The notes under the pieces: model-generated
What the model was told of the DNA's origin: nothing
What the model saw: only the letters and a program-made list of their open reading frames with translations
Database searches by the model: none
Shown here: piece by piece, positions 1 through 8,738 of the stretch
Numbering within the stretch: the stretch's first letter is position 1
Layout of the letters: each line of letters begins with the position of its first letter
Program-made: the position numbers and the translations under genes
NCBI RefSeq assembly: GCF_002684405.1
Contig: NZ_NYVD01000129.1
Coordinates: 1 to 54,979, forward strand
From: Parvibaculum sp.
GTDB taxonomy: Bacteria; Pseudomonadota; Alphaproteobacteria; Parvibaculales; Parvibaculaceae
Reading direction: 5' to 3'
DNA: 54,979 nt

Positions 1-915
1 GCCGCCTGGGACGAGGGCGGCACGAAGAAAGAGCGAGCGCTCATCCTGCGCCGCGATCCGGAAGCGAGCCTCATCGAGACGGAGCGCGACCTCGAATACA
101 ATGCCTACAAGGCGTTCCACCCGACCGGCCTGCCGGTGCCCGAGCCGCTTTTCCTGGAAACGGAAACCAAATGGCTCGACCGCCCGTTCTTCGTGATGGA
201 ACAGATCATGGATAGTCAGGCGGCCTCGCCGTTCTCTCCCGATCCATTCGGCGAACTGAAGGACAAACTGGGCGATCAGTTCTGGCGTTATCTGGGGCAG
301 ATTTCCGGTGCCGATCCCGATGCCATCGGCTTTTCGGCGTCTATGGAACCGGTGAAGCCGGAAGAATGCTGGAAGCGCGAACTCGACAAATGGGAACAAG
401 TGATCGACGAGGACGAGCTGACGCCGCAGCCCATCGCGCGAGCGGCCATTCGTTGGCTCCGGCAAAACCCGCCGCCGCCGCCAAAGAAGCTTGCCGTCGT
501 GCATGGCGACTACCGCACCGGCAATTTCATGTTCAATGGTGCTGGAGAAATCACGGCGATCCTCGACTGGGAAATGTGCCATCTGGGCGATCCGCTGGAG
601 GATCTCGCCTGGGCGGCCGATCCGCTTTGGGCCTTCGGCAATCGCGAGCGGCCCGCGGGGCTCATCGACCGTGAGGAAGCCTTACGCATCTGGCAGGAAG
701 CCAGCGGCGTGACGCTCGACCGTGAGGCCTTCAAATGGTGGGAGGTGTTCGCCGCGGTGAAGGGCCTCGCCATCTGGATTTCTGCAGGCAAGGAATATCA
801 GAGCGGGTCCAACCGCGATCCGGTCCTCGCCTTTTCGAGCTGGTACTGCACGGATGTACATAACAGGCTGCTGGTGGCCCGTATGACCGAACTGAGGGAG
901 GAGGCACGCAAATGA
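1..915 (+). CDS. Phosphotransferase family protein (APH/choline kinase-like fold), 5' end outside the window
   Basis: The frame is open from the first base, so the start codon lies upstream; the GTG at 136 is internal. The kinase-fold catalytic loop is plain: VVHGDYRTGNFMF (the HGDxxxxN Brenner-type motif) is followed by ILDWEMCHLGDP, carrying the metal-binding Asp of this fold. Family members phosphorylate small hydroxylated or amino substrates. Relatives in alphaproteobacteria often lie beside acyl-CoA dehydrogenases and resemble the N-terminal domain of ACAD10/11, so an acyl- or hydroxyacyl-linked substrate is possible but inferred. The stop overlaps the next gene by four bases (ATGA), implying translational coupling. 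Antibiotic resistance is not supported by anything seen here. Confidence 0.88.
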   Translation, partial: AAWDEGGTKKERALILRRDPEASLIETERDLEYNAYKAFHPTGLPVPEPLFLETETKWLDRPFFVMEQIMDSQAASPFSPDPFGELKDKLGDQFWRYLGQISGADPDAIGFSASMEPVKPEECWKRELDKWEQVIDEDELTPQPIARAAIRWLRQNPPPPPKKLAVVHGDYRTGNFMFNGAGEITAILDWEMCHLGDPLEDLAWAADPLWAFGNRERPAGLIDREEALRIWQEASGVTLDREAFKWWEVFAAVKGLAIWISAGKEYQSGSNRDPVLAFSSWYCTDVHNRLLVARMTELREEARK

Positions 916-1358
916 AACCTGTCGTCGATAACGTCCTGCAGGGCTGTTTTGCGACCCTCCTGATGGAGGTTGCACCTCATCTGGGTGCGGAATATTCGGT
1001 GGGCGATGTCAGCGTGATGGGGCTGATGCTCTTCATGTCGGCCGAGGAATATGACCGCGCGGCGGAAGTCCGTACCGAGGACAATTCCGAGATGCGCTCC
1101 ATTTTTGCCGAGGCCGCATCCCAGATCGAGGATGCCGGACTTCGCCACCGCCTCAGCGATGCGTCCGATATACGCGACACGTCGCTGCGTATCAGTGCGC
1201 TCGATAGCGTGAACGATGCACTCAAAACCATGCTGATCGACCTTCAGACCTATCTGGAAGGGCAGAGTGGGGACTGGGCGACCCATATGGAACGCCGGAT
1301 CTGGAAGCATTTGTCGGACTCGGCGGAGAGGCGGAAGCTTCCCTATCCGACAATGTGA
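912..1358 (+). CDS. Conserved-looking hypothetical protein coupled to the phosphotransferase
   Basis: This 148-residue acidic, mostly helical protein has no signal peptide or membrane segment and no motif I recognise. Its ATG overlaps the phosphotransferase stop in ATGA, and the upstream gaGGAGGcacgca is a good ribosome site, so it is very likely a real gene co-expressed with its neighbour. The C-terminal half carries a Trp-rich stretch (GDWATHMERRIWKHL). Small partner proteins of this kind occur next to APH-like kinases of acyl-CoA degradation clusters, but I cannot name a family and assign no function. Confidence 0.72.
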   Translation: MKPVVDNVLQGCFATLLMEVAPHLGAEYSVGDVSVMGLMLFMSAEEYDRAAEVRTEDNSEMRSIFAEAASQIEDAGLRHRLSDASDIRDTSLRISALDSVNDALKTMLIDLQTYLEGQSGDWATHMERRIWKHLSDSAERRKLPYPTM

Positions 1359-1431
1359 TCTCAACAAGGCCCTTCGCGGCGGCAGCCGGGTGCGATATGA
1401 GTGATCGCATCGCTGTCGCCGCAGGCCAATC

Positions 1432-2619
1432 ATGCCGCTTTCTATCCGCCTTTCGATCTTTTACGGCTCGCTCTGCCTGTTCTCCGGCGTGCAGCTTCCG
1501 TTTTTCCCCGTCTGGCTGAAATCGGTGGGGCTGGGGTCGTCGGAAATCTCCATCATCATCGCGGGAAATATGCTGCTGCGTATCGCAGCCGGGCCGGTGT
1601 TCGCCTATACCGCCGACCGGTTGGACGACCGCCGCCGTGTCGTGGTGGCGCTCGCATGGAGTTCGGTGGCGGCGGGCTCGCTGCTTTTGCTGGTCAACGG
1701 GTTCTGGGCGATCCTGGCCGTCAGCATCGTGCTTATGTCCTGCTGGCCGTCCATCACGCCGCTGATCGAAACCATCGCCATGAAGGCGACGCGGGAAGGG
1801 CGTATCGACTACGGACGCGTGCGCATCTGGTGTTCGATTACCTTCATCGTGGCGAGTACCGGTACGGGCTGGCTGGTCGGCTGGTTCTCGGCATCCATCA
1901 TCGTCTTCTGCATGCTGGCCGGTCTTCTCACGACGCTGGCAGGAACCTTCCTTCTGGCGCGCGAGGTACCGCAGCCGAAAAAGCGCAAACGAAAGGGCGG
2001 GCAGCTTATCGCCACGCTCCAGATCGCGCGGCACCCTGTCTTCATGCTCGGTCTGGCGACGGGCGGGCTCATCCAGTCAAGCCATGCGGTCTACTACGCA
2101 TTCGGGTCTATCAACTGGCAGCGGTTGGGCTATAGCGACGGGCTGATCGGTATTCTCTGGGGGATCGGCGTCGTCGCCGAGATCCTGCTTTTCACGCAAT
2201 CGGGACGTGTTTTGCGTGTGGTTGGGGCGCCGCGTCTTTTGATGCTGGCGGCAGGCGCGGCGGTCATCCGCTGGACATTGCTCGCCTTCAATCCACCGTT
2301 CTGGCTTGTAATTTTCTGCCAGGCGCTGCACGGGTTGAGCTTCGGCGCGGCGCATCTGGGTGCGCTTCATTTCGTCGCCCAATCCTCACCGCCGTCGCTT
2401 GCCTCGACAGCGCAAAGTCTTTACGCCTCCATTTCCGCCGGGATTATGATGGGTGCGATGACGCTGGCCGCGGGGCCGCTTTACGACCGTTTCCTGTCGG
2501 AGGCCTATCTGCTGCCGGCTGCGACGGCGTTGGCTGCTTTCGCCGGGGCAATCCTGCTTCAAACCCGTTGGCAGGGTGGCCCGGTCGTTTCGGACGAGGA
2601 GGAAGAAGATGCCGGTTGA
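1432..2619 (+). CDS. MFS transporter, HcaT / MFS_1-like family
   Basis: This 395-residue polytopic protein has about twelve hydrophobic segments. The N-terminus (FYGSLCLFSGVQLPFFPVWL) resembles the 3-phenylpropionate transporter-like PPP/HcaT branch of the major facilitator superfamily. A cytoplasmic loop between TM2 and TM3 (YTADRLDDRRRVV) matches the usual MFS loop with its Asp and Arg residues, and a lysine/arginine-rich central loop (QPKKRKRKGG) separates the two six-helix halves. Aromatic acid or another small organic substrate is a family-level guess. The ribosome site is weak. The 3' end overlaps the following dioxygenase start by 11 bases, so the two probably share a transcript. Confidence 0.85.
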   Translation: MPLSIRLSIFYGSLCLFSGVQLPFFPVWLKSVGLGSSEISIIIAGNMLLRIAAGPVFAYTADRLDDRRRVVVALAWSSVAAGSLLLLVNGFWAILAVSIVLMSCWPSITPLIETIAMKATREGRIDYGRVRIWCSITFIVASTGTGWLVGWFSASIIVFCMLAGLLTTLAGTFLLAREVPQPKKRKRKGGQLIATLQIARHPVFMLGLATGGLIQSSHAVYYAFGSINWQRLGYSDGLIGILWGIGVVAEILLFTQSGRVLRVVGAPRLLMLAAGAAVIRWTLLAFNPPFWLVIFCQALHGLSFGAAHLGALHFVAQSSPPSLASTAQSLYASISAGIMMGAMTLAAGPLYDRFLSEAYLLPAATALAAFAGAILLQTRWQGGPVVSDEEEEDAG

Positions 2620-3466
2620 AATCATTCCCACAGGCGCGGCGCTGGGCGCGGAAGTACGCGGGCTCGATCTGTCCCGCCCGTTGAGCGATGATGATTTCGA
2701 GGCAGTTCTTCAGGCCTGGTACGATCACATCGTGTTGCTGTTCCGTAGACAGAAAATTTCGGACGACGACCTGATCGGGTTTTCACGCCGCTTCGGCGAT
2801 CTCGACATCGCGCCTGCCAGCGCGACGGACATGGCAGGTTCGCAAACCAAATCACGACCGGAGATCTGGATCATTTCCAATGTCGTCGAGGACGGAAAAC
2901 CTATCGGTGCGTTGGGCGACAAGGAGGCGGAGTGGCATACAGACATGTCCTATGTCGATGAGCCGCCCATGGCGAGCTGCCTCTATTCGCTCGAAATTCC
3001 CGACAGCGGCGGCGATACGAGCTTTGCCAATATGTACAAGGCGCTTGAAGAGCTGCCGGATGATTTGCGCGCGGCCATAGAGGGGCGGGTCTGCAATCAT
3101 GACTCGAGCACGACCAGCGTGGGCGAGCTTCGGGCGGGCGCGAATGAGGTGATCGACGTCACGAAAGCGCCGGGAGCGAAACACCCCGTCATCCGGACTC
3201 ATCCGGCAACGGGCGGCAAGTCGCTTTATCTGGGGCGGCGTCTCAACGGCTATATCGAAGACTTGCCGGTTGCCGAAAGCGAGGCGCTGCTCGATCGGCT
3301 CTGGGCCCATTGCGCCAAGCCCGAATTTGCGTGGACGCATCAATGGGCGGTCGGCGATCTTCTGATCTGGGACAATCGCTGTGCGATTCATCGGCGCGAT
3401 GCTTTTGACGGCTCACAGCGGCGCGTGATGCACCGGGCGCAGATCAAAGGCAAACAGCCTTTCTGA
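2609..3466 (+). CDS. TauD/TfdA-family Fe(II)/2-oxoglutarate-dependent dioxygenase
   Basis: At 285 residues it has the usual length of the family. The facial triad is visible: H110 and D112 in EWHTDMSY, and the distal His in WDNRCAIHRRDAF, followed by the Arg-rich C-terminus expected to bind 2-oxoglutarate. These enzymes couple oxidative decarboxylation of 2-oxoglutarate to substrate hydroxylation, classically of sulfonates, phenoxy-acids or related small acids; the substrate here is unknown. I chose the ATG at 2609 because it follows a strong gaggaggaagaag ribosome site; an in-frame upstream start at 2576 would extend deep into the MFS gene. The overlap with the carrier gene suggests uptake and oxidation of the same compound. 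Confidence 0.9.
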   Translation: MPVEIIPTGAALGAEVRGLDLSRPLSDDDFEAVLQAWYDHIVLLFRRQKISDDDLIGFSRRFGDLDIAPASATDMAGSQTKSRPEIWIISNVVEDGKPIGALGDKEAEWHTDMSYVDEPPMASCLYSLEIPDSGGDTSFANMYKALEELPDDLRAAIEGRVCNHDSSTTSVGELRAGANEVIDVTKAPGAKHPVIRTHPATGGKSLYLGRRLNGYIEDLPVAESEALLDRLWAHCAKPEFAWTHQWAVGDLLIWDNRCAIHRRDAFDGSQRRVMHRAQIKGKQPF

Positions 3467-3591
3467 AAACTCCGGTTTCTGACGTCGCGGCAAACTGGCC
3501 TTCCCGCAGCGTGTGCAGCACGGGATTGACAGGGCGTGTCTGACGGGCAGCCTAGCGCGCATCGACATCAGAATTCAGGGAGGAAATATCC

Positions 3592-4605
3592 ATGCGCGCG
3601 ATGGAAATTCAGGGCGATTTCGGCATCGATAATCTGAAACTTGCCGAGCGCGAAACCCCGAAAGCGGGACCGGGCGAGATCGTCATCCGGATGAAGGCCG
3701 CCTCACTCAACTATCGCGACCTTGCGACCGTCGCGGCTCTCCATGGCGTTCGGGGACAGCTCCCGCTCGTCCCCTTGTCCGACGGGTGCGGTGAAGTCGT
3801 GGAAGCGGGTGAGGGCGTCACGCGCGTGGAGGTGGGCGATCGGGTCGCGCCGAGCTTCTTTCAGGGATGGATTTCCGGCGCACCGACCCTGGAGGCTCTG
3901 GGGACATCCTTGGGCGGACCCATCGACGGTTGCGCCCAGGATTATATGCGCTTGTCGGCGGAGGGTGTGTCGAAGGCGCCCGACAATCTGTCCGATGAGG
4001 AAGTGGCCTGTCTGCCTTGCGCGGGGCTGACGGCGTGGCGCGCCTTGATGGTCGAAGGCCGGGTGAAGCCGGGCGACACGGTATTGGTGCAGGGTACGGG
4101 GGGCGTGTCGATCTTTGCGCTGCAATTCGCCAAGGCGGCGGGCGCGCGGGTCATCGTTACCTCTTCATCGGACGCAAAGCTGGAACGCACGCGCGAGCTT
4201 GGCGCCGACATGTTCATCAACTACGCCAAGACCCCGGACTGGGCGACGGAGACGCGCAAGCTCACCGGCGGACGCGGTGTCGATCACATCGTGGAAGTCG
4301 GCGGTGCGGAGACCTTTCAGCATTCCATCATGGCGGCGCGCCTTGGCGGGCACATCGCGGTAATCGGTCTTCTGTCGGGTATGATGAAGGACCTTAATGT
4401 CGCGGCGATCTTCTCGCAGAATCTGAAGATCAGCGGCATCACGGTGGGTAGCCGGACGATGTTCGAGGATATGTCGCGGGCCATTGTCGCCAATGACATC
4501 CATCCCGTGATCGACCAGCGCTTCGGGCTGGAGGATGCACAAGAGGCGTTCCGCACCATGGAGAGCGCATCGCATTTCGGCAAGATCGTGCTCAACCACG
4601 CTTGA
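3592..4605 (+). CDS. Zinc-independent MDR-family NAD(P)-dependent oxidoreductase (quinone oxidoreductase-like)
   Basis: This 337-residue medium-chain dehydrogenase/reductase has an N-terminal GroES-like domain (AASLNYRDLATVAAL, then DGCGEVVEAGEGV) and a Rossmann domain with VQGTGGVSIFALQFAKAAGA at about residues 165-185. The four-cysteine structural-zinc loop is absent and the catalytic zinc Cys/His ligands are replaced, placing it with quinone oxidoreductase/enoyl reductase-like members rather than zinc alcohol dehydrogenases. The start at 3592 has an ideal agggaggaaatatcc site. It has its own 125-bp upstream region and converges on the epimerase gene 24 bp downstream. The physiological substrate cannot be inferred. 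Confidence 0.88.
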   Translation: MRAMEIQGDFGIDNLKLAERETPKAGPGEIVIRMKAASLNYRDLATVAALHGVRGQLPLVPLSDGCGEVVEAGEGVTRVEVGDRVAPSFFQGWISGAPTLEALGTSLGGPIDGCAQDYMRLSAEGVSKAPDNLSDEEVACLPCAGLTAWRALMVEGRVKPGDTVLVQGTGGVSIFALQFAKAAGARVIVTSSSDAKLERTRELGADMFINYAKTPDWATETRKLTGGRGVDHIVEVGGAETFQHSIMAARLGGHIAVIGLLSGMMKDLNVAAIFSQNLKISGITVGSRTMFEDMSRAIVANDIHPVIDQRFGLEDAQEAFRTMESASHFGKIVLNHA

Positions 4606-4629
4606 GCCGCTGATTAAGAGGCAGCGGGG

Positions 4630-5610
4630 TTAGCCCCAGAGTTCCGACTCGGGCGGGTGGACTTCGCTGCCGTCATAACGAAGCGCCGGACTGCGATCGC
4701 GTGCGAGAAGCAGCGGGCCGTCGAGATCGACGAACTCGGCGCGTTGGGCCAGCAGCATCGCCGGCGCCATGGCAAGCGATGTCGCGACCATGCAGCCGAC
4801 CATGACGCGCAGTCCGCGTCTTTCCGCGCAACGCAGCACGGCGAGCGCTTCGGTCAGGCCGCCGGTTTTGTCCAGCTTCACATTCACATAGTCGTAAAGG
4901 CCCACCAGACGGCGCATGCCTTCGATGCCGTGCGCGGATTCGTCGGCGCAAAGGGGAATGGGGGATTCGATCCCGCGAAGCGCCTCGTCGTCCTTGGCCG
5001 GAAGCGGCTGCTCGATCAGGCTGACGCCGAGCTTTGCCAGTTCGCTCGCAAGCGGGCGTACCTCGTCGGGTGTCCAGGCTTCATTGGCGTCGACGATAAG
5101 AGCCGGGCTGGGCGCTCCCTCGCGCACGGCGCGCAGGCGGTCGATATCGTTGCCGCCGCCCATCTTGATTTTCAGCAGTGGACGGTCCGATGCGCGTCTG
5201 GCCGCCTCGCGCATGGCGTCAGGTTCGTCGAGGCTGATCGTGTAGGCGGTGCGCCGGGGCAGGGGCTGCGGCAGCCCGGCAAGCTTCCAGGCGCGCTGGC
5301 CGGTTTTCTTGGCCTGCAAATCCCACAGCGCGCAGTCGATGGCGTTGCGCGCGGCGCCGCGCGGCATGTTGCGCTGGAGGTCTTCCCGGCTTAGTCCGTC
5401 CCGCAGAGCTGGCTCCTGCGCGCGGATCGCAGCGACTACTTCCTTCTCGCTTTCGCCGTAGCGCAAATAGGGGACGCATTCTCCGTGGCCGGCGAAACCA
5501 CCTTCCTCAATCGTTACGGCAATGGTCCGAGCTTCTGTCTTGGCGCCTCGCGAGATGACGAAGGCCTCTCGTAGCGGCCAGGACTCGGCTTCGATATAGA
5601 CGGTTCGCAT
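4630..5610 (-). CDS. L-Ala-D/L-Glu (dipeptide) epimerase, enolase superfamily
   Basis: This 326-residue enzyme shows the muconate-lactonizing/dipeptide-epimerase layout: capping N-terminal domain, then a barrel with the KxK pair (PLLKIKMGG, K147/K149), metal ligands D174 (VDANEAW), E200 (LIEQPL) and D223 (CADESAH), and the second catalytic Lys region YVNVKLDKTGG. Family members epimerise L-Ala-D-Glu from murein recycling to L-Ala-L-Glu; some prefer other dipeptides, so specificity is inferred. ATG at 5610 has no strong Shine-Dalgarno. The 151-bp region upstream separates it from the CHASE2 gene on the same strand, and I see no clear promoter match there. Confidence 0.88.
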   Translation of the reverse strand: MRTVYIEAESWPLREAFVISRGAKTEARTIAVTIEEGGFAGHGECVPYLRYGESEKEVVAAIRAQEPALRDGLSREDLQRNMPRGAARNAIDCALWDLQAKKTGQRAWKLAGLPQPLPRRTAYTISLDEPDAMREAARRASDRPLLKIKMGGGNDIDRLRAVREGAPSPALIVDANEAWTPDEVRPLASELAKLGVSLIEQPLPAKDDEALRGIESPIPLCADESAHGIEGMRRLVGLYDYVNVKLDKTGGLTEALAVLRCAERRGLRVMVGCMVATSLAMAPAMLLAQRAEFVDLDGPLLLARDRSPALRYDGSEVHPPESELWG

Positions 5611-5761
5611 CGGATAATTGTGTGTGATCTGACGTAAAAGGGGAATCGGGCTGAGATAATCGCGTTAAAGTTGCATAACACCAAGACCTGAATTGGCACA
5701 TTGGATATATGCGGAATGTGGCTGAAAACAGTCCCCGCCCGATGCGGTCAGGATATTCGTG

Positions 5762-7999
5762 TCAGATGCGGCCCGCGAACCAGGCGCCGTTCCAGTTATC
5801 GCCCGGCGGGTTTTCCTGGTAGTAGGCAATGCGGCTTTCGTAGAAATCGTAAAGCGTGGGAATGGCGCCGTTGAGCTTTCGGCATTCTGCGATAGCCGCC
5901 TTCGCTTCGTTCCAGCGCTGGTTGCGATAGGCGGCGAAGATCAGGGCATGGGCTTCCTGCAGCGCGCGGAATTTCGGGTTGGCGCGCATGATCGGATCGC
6001 CCAGCAGCGCAAACACGCGGCGGCCTTCCGGGTGGCGCGGGGTCGAGACGAGGTCGATTTCCAGCAGTGCATAGCGGTCGCCCACCGCCTTTTGCGAGCC
6101 TTCGCCGACAATGATGGCGGGGCCGAAATGGCGGGCGTTCTTCTGCAGATAGGCGGCAAAGCCGACCGGTTCGCCCATCACGCCATAGTCGAAGCGCTGG
6201 ATGGCGCCCAGATTGCCGGTAATGGCCGGGCCGGTATCGATGCCGATGGACAGGCTGAGCGGGACATGGCTCAGATGCTGCCGGCGCGCATCTTCTTCGA
6301 GGAATTCATTGAGCGCTTCCAGGTTTTCGACCATGCGCAGCGCCGCGTCGCAGCCTTTGGAAGCGTGGTTCGGCGCATCGAGCGGCGCATTCCAGATCGC
6401 ATAAAGCGTGTCGCCCACATTGCGGTCCACCATGCCGTTGCGTTCCAGCACGATCTTGGTCATCGGTGAGAAGAAGCGGTTCAGAATGTCGGCATAGGCT
6501 TCCGGATCTTCCAGATAGCGATCCGAAATCACGTTGAAACCGCGCAGGCCCACCACGACCGATGTCACGTCGCGAAGCTGGCCTTCGGACTGGATGAGCT
6601 TGGGGTGTGCCTTGACCTTTGCCAGTCCCGCTTCCGACAGGCGGTTGCCGAACTGGGTTTCGAGGAAACGGATCTGGTCTTCGGTATGGAGCCGCGTCAT
6701 CAGGCCGCCCGTCAGCCAGACAGTCAGCAGGGTGACGCTTGCCAGGGCCGGGTCGATAAGCCAGCGGTGCATGTCGAAGGCATACCAGGAACCATAGGCG
6801 GCGCCTCCGATCAGGATCAGGGTGAAGGCCAGGCTCCAGCGGAAGCGGAGTTGCGTCACCGCGACAATCACTAGCACGCCGGCCAGGAAGATGAAGGCCT
6901 GTTCGGCCGTGGCGGCCCAGCCAGGCCGGGTCAGGAAGGCCCCGTCGGCGATCTGATCGATCGCATTCGCCATGATCTCGCCGCTCGCCATGGGAATGCC
7001 GATGGGCGTGCCATAGAGCATGCGCTTGCCGTTGACGGAGACGCCGACTACGGCGATCCGGTTGTCAAACGAGGGGATGTCGGATGCGCCGGTGAGTACC
7101 TTCCAGGCCGGAACGGAAAGCTGTGAGCCCGCTTTTGCGAAATAGAGGCGGAGGCTGCCATCCTTGAGTGTGGCGACATCGAGGTCGGTGCCGGCGATTT
7201 CCACATGGGAGACGCCGGGTTCGAGATCGAAGGAGAGGCCGTTTGCCGGTTCGGAGACGATGCTGCGATAGCCCGTCCCCCCGTGCGAGACGCGGAGGGC
7301 TTCCAGCGCGTTGGACGGGTAGAGTGTGCCTTCGATTTCGGTGAGCGCCGGAATGGAATGGACTGTCCTTCCGGTCTCCTGCGCCGGGATCGTGGCGCCC
7401 ATGCCATCGGCGATCGCCTCGATTTGCGGCAGGCTCGGCCGCCATTCGTCGAACCGGGGCACGAAGTGGCGTGGGTCGCCGCCCGTCATGTCGAGCGGCG
7501 CGGCAAGGCGAGGCTTGCGCGGCGGATGAAGGGAAGGCAGGCCGGGTGTGAAACTGGCGACGAGTTTGGCGTTCTTCGCGGCATTTTTGAGCTGGGTGAC
7601 GCCTTGGGGTAGCCGTCCGGCGAGCCCTTCGGGAAGGTATCCCCAGAGGCTGCGCAATTCGCTTGCCGATGTCGGATCGGGCTCGGAAATCGGCATGTCG
7701 AGCAGGATGGTGCGCGCGCCCTGTTTTTTCAGGGCGACGAGCAGGTTGGCCAGGCGCTTTTGCGGCCAGGGCCATGCGCCGAAGCGGCTGGAGGTTTCGG
7801 CGTCGATATCCACATAGACGGCGTGTGGGCCGCCGGCCGAAGGCGTGCGGGGCAGAATTTGCTGATAGCCGTCGAAAACCAGATTCCGCAAATAGGTGCC
7901 GGCACCTCCCGCGTCGTAAATCGACACGAGAAGAGCGAGCACCAGGACCAGCCCCGGCAGCAGCGCAGACAGTCGTCGGAACGTGGGTGTCGGATTCAT
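5762..7999 (-). CDS. CHASE2-domain membrane protein with degenerate class III cyclase domain
   Basis: From the ATG at 7999 (745 residues) there is one N-terminal membrane segment (about 13-30), a large periplasmic CHASE2 sensor (35-350), three C-terminal membrane segments (366-434) and a cyclase-homology domain (478-640), then a helical tail. An extended reading from 8113 would lack a ribosome site and a plausible membrane start. The cyclase fold is recognisable (VDRNVGDTLYAIWNAP; SIGIDTGPAITGNLG; RFDYGVMGEPVGFAAYL), but the first metal Asp of the D-x-x-G-F motif is Gly484, the purine-selecting Lys is Arg526, and the transition-state Asn and Arg of the usual VNLAAR motif are Gly613 and Tyr617. 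D530 and D604 remain. I infer a sensor that binds or signals without nucleotide cyclisation. Confidence 0.87.
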   Translation of the reverse strand: MNPTPTFRRLSALLPGLVLVLALLVSIYDAGGAGTYLRNLVFDGYQQILPRTPSAGGPHAVYVDIDAETSSRFGAWPWPQKRLANLLVALKKQGARTILLDMPISEPDPTSASELRSLWGYLPEGLAGRLPQGVTQLKNAAKNAKLVASFTPGLPSLHPPRKPRLAAPLDMTGGDPRHFVPRFDEWRPSLPQIEAIADGMGATIPAQETGRTVHSIPALTEIEGTLYPSNALEALRVSHGGTGYRSIVSEPANGLSFDLEPGVSHVEIAGTDLDVATLKDGSLRLYFAKAGSQLSVPAWKVLTGASDIPSFDNRIAVVGVSVNGKRMLYGTPIGIPMASGEIMANAIDQIADGAFLTRPGWAATAEQAFIFLAGVLVIVAVTQLRFRWSLAFTLILIGGAAYGSWYAFDMHRWLIDPALASVTLLTVWLTGGLMTRLHTEDQIRFLETQFGNRLSEAGLAKVKAHPKLIQSEGQLRDVTSVVVGLRGFNVISDRYLEDPEAYADILNRFFSPMTKIVLERNGMVDRNVGDTLYAIWNAPLDAPNHASKGCDAALRMVENLEALNEFLEEDARRQHLSHVPLSLSIGIDTGPAITGNLGAIQRFDYGVMGEPVGFAAYLQKNARHFGPAIIVGEGSQKAVGDRYALLEIDLVSTPRHPEGRRVFALLGDPIMRANPKFRALQEAHALIFAAYRNQRWNEAKAAIAECRKLNGAIPTLYDFYESRIAYYQENPPGDNWNGAWFAGRI

Positions 8000-8135
8000 A
8001 CTCTCTTGCCAGCCCCGGAAGCGGACCCCGGTCCGCTTCAAATGCCCTAAATTGACCGATATTGCGAGCTTTCTGTCCCGATCCGGGACATGGGCTCGCC
8101 ACTCTGCAATCAATTTGCATCTTCCGTTCCATTCG

Positions 8136-8171
8136 ACGGGAAAAGAAAAGGGCCCCGAAGCGGGACCCTTT
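8136..8171 (-). terminator. Rho-independent terminator of the cytochrome c gene
   Basis: On the minus strand AAAGGG-T-CCCG pairs with CGGG-G-CCCTTT around a three-base loop, followed by a T-rich run (TCTTTTC). It begins about 40 bp after the cytochrome stop codon. Confidence 0.85.
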
Positions 8172-8209
8172 CATATCGGCAAATGGTTGCCGCTATATGG
8201 CGGAGAGGC

Positions 8210-8638
8210 TCATTCCTCGGGAAGGCCGCCTGTGTCCTGGATCAGATAGGTGATCAGGTCGTCGCGGTCCTTTTCCTTCTTCAGGCCGGGGAAGGACATG
8301 AAGGTTCCGGGGACATCCTTCCGCGGGTTTTTCAGATAGACGAACATCACATCCGGGGTCCATTCCTTGTGTTCCCCAGCGAATTTCTTCATTCCATCGG
8401 AATATTTGTAGCCTTCATGAGTGGCAATCCCGCGCTTGAAGATGCCGTACAGGTTCGGTCCGACGCGATTGGGACCGCCTTCATTGGCTGTATGACATGC
8501 CTTGCAAAGCTTGAAGACTTTTTCGCCGTGTTTGGCGTCGCCCTTGGTGAAGCCGCCATCCGCTGCGAAGGCGGGGGCTGCGAAGCTCGCCGCCAGAACA
8601 AGTGCCGCCGTGCCTTTTAGCCATTTCTCAAAACGCAT
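8210..8638 (-). CDS. Secreted class I c-type cytochrome (cytochrome c2-like)
   Basis: The 142-residue precursor starts at the ATG at 8638 behind an aggaagggaaag site; the open frame further upstream lacks one. A signal peptide (KGTAALVLAASFAAPAFA, cleaved near residue 25) targets the periplasm. Haem attachment is C45-x-x-C48-H49 (CKACH), and the distal ligand is very likely Met114 in GTFMSFPGLKKEKDRDDLITYL, the typical ending of mitochondrial-type and c2 cytochromes. It probably carries electrons between the bc1 complex and an oxidase or other acceptor. It is monocistronic, with its own terminator, and divergent from the lipid-transport operon. Confidence 0.93.
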   Translation of the reverse strand: MRFEKWLKGTAALVLAASFAAPAFAADGGFTKGDAKHGEKVFKLCKACHTANEGGPNRVGPNLYGIFKRGIATHEGYKYSDGMKKFAGEHKEWTPDVMFVYLKNPRKDVPGTFMSFPGLKKEKDRDDLITYLIQDTGGLPEE

Positions 8639-8738
8639 GATCTTTCCCTTCCTCAAGCATGCCAGGCAGAGACCCGGATAATTCCTTTTCGTCCGCCGAC
8701 AGGCGGTCCGTCTGGAACCTAAACCTGAACCCTGTCGA

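Noticed and set aside
136-915. GTG at 136 as the true start of the phosphotransferase
   Set aside because: The frame continues upstream to base 1 with coding-like sequence that fits the N-terminal kinase lobe, so the gene is cut by the window edge.
4608-4630. CCGCTG / CAGCGG inverted repeat between the MDR and epimerase genes as a terminator
   Set aside because: Only six base pairs, nine-base loop and no T run on either strand.
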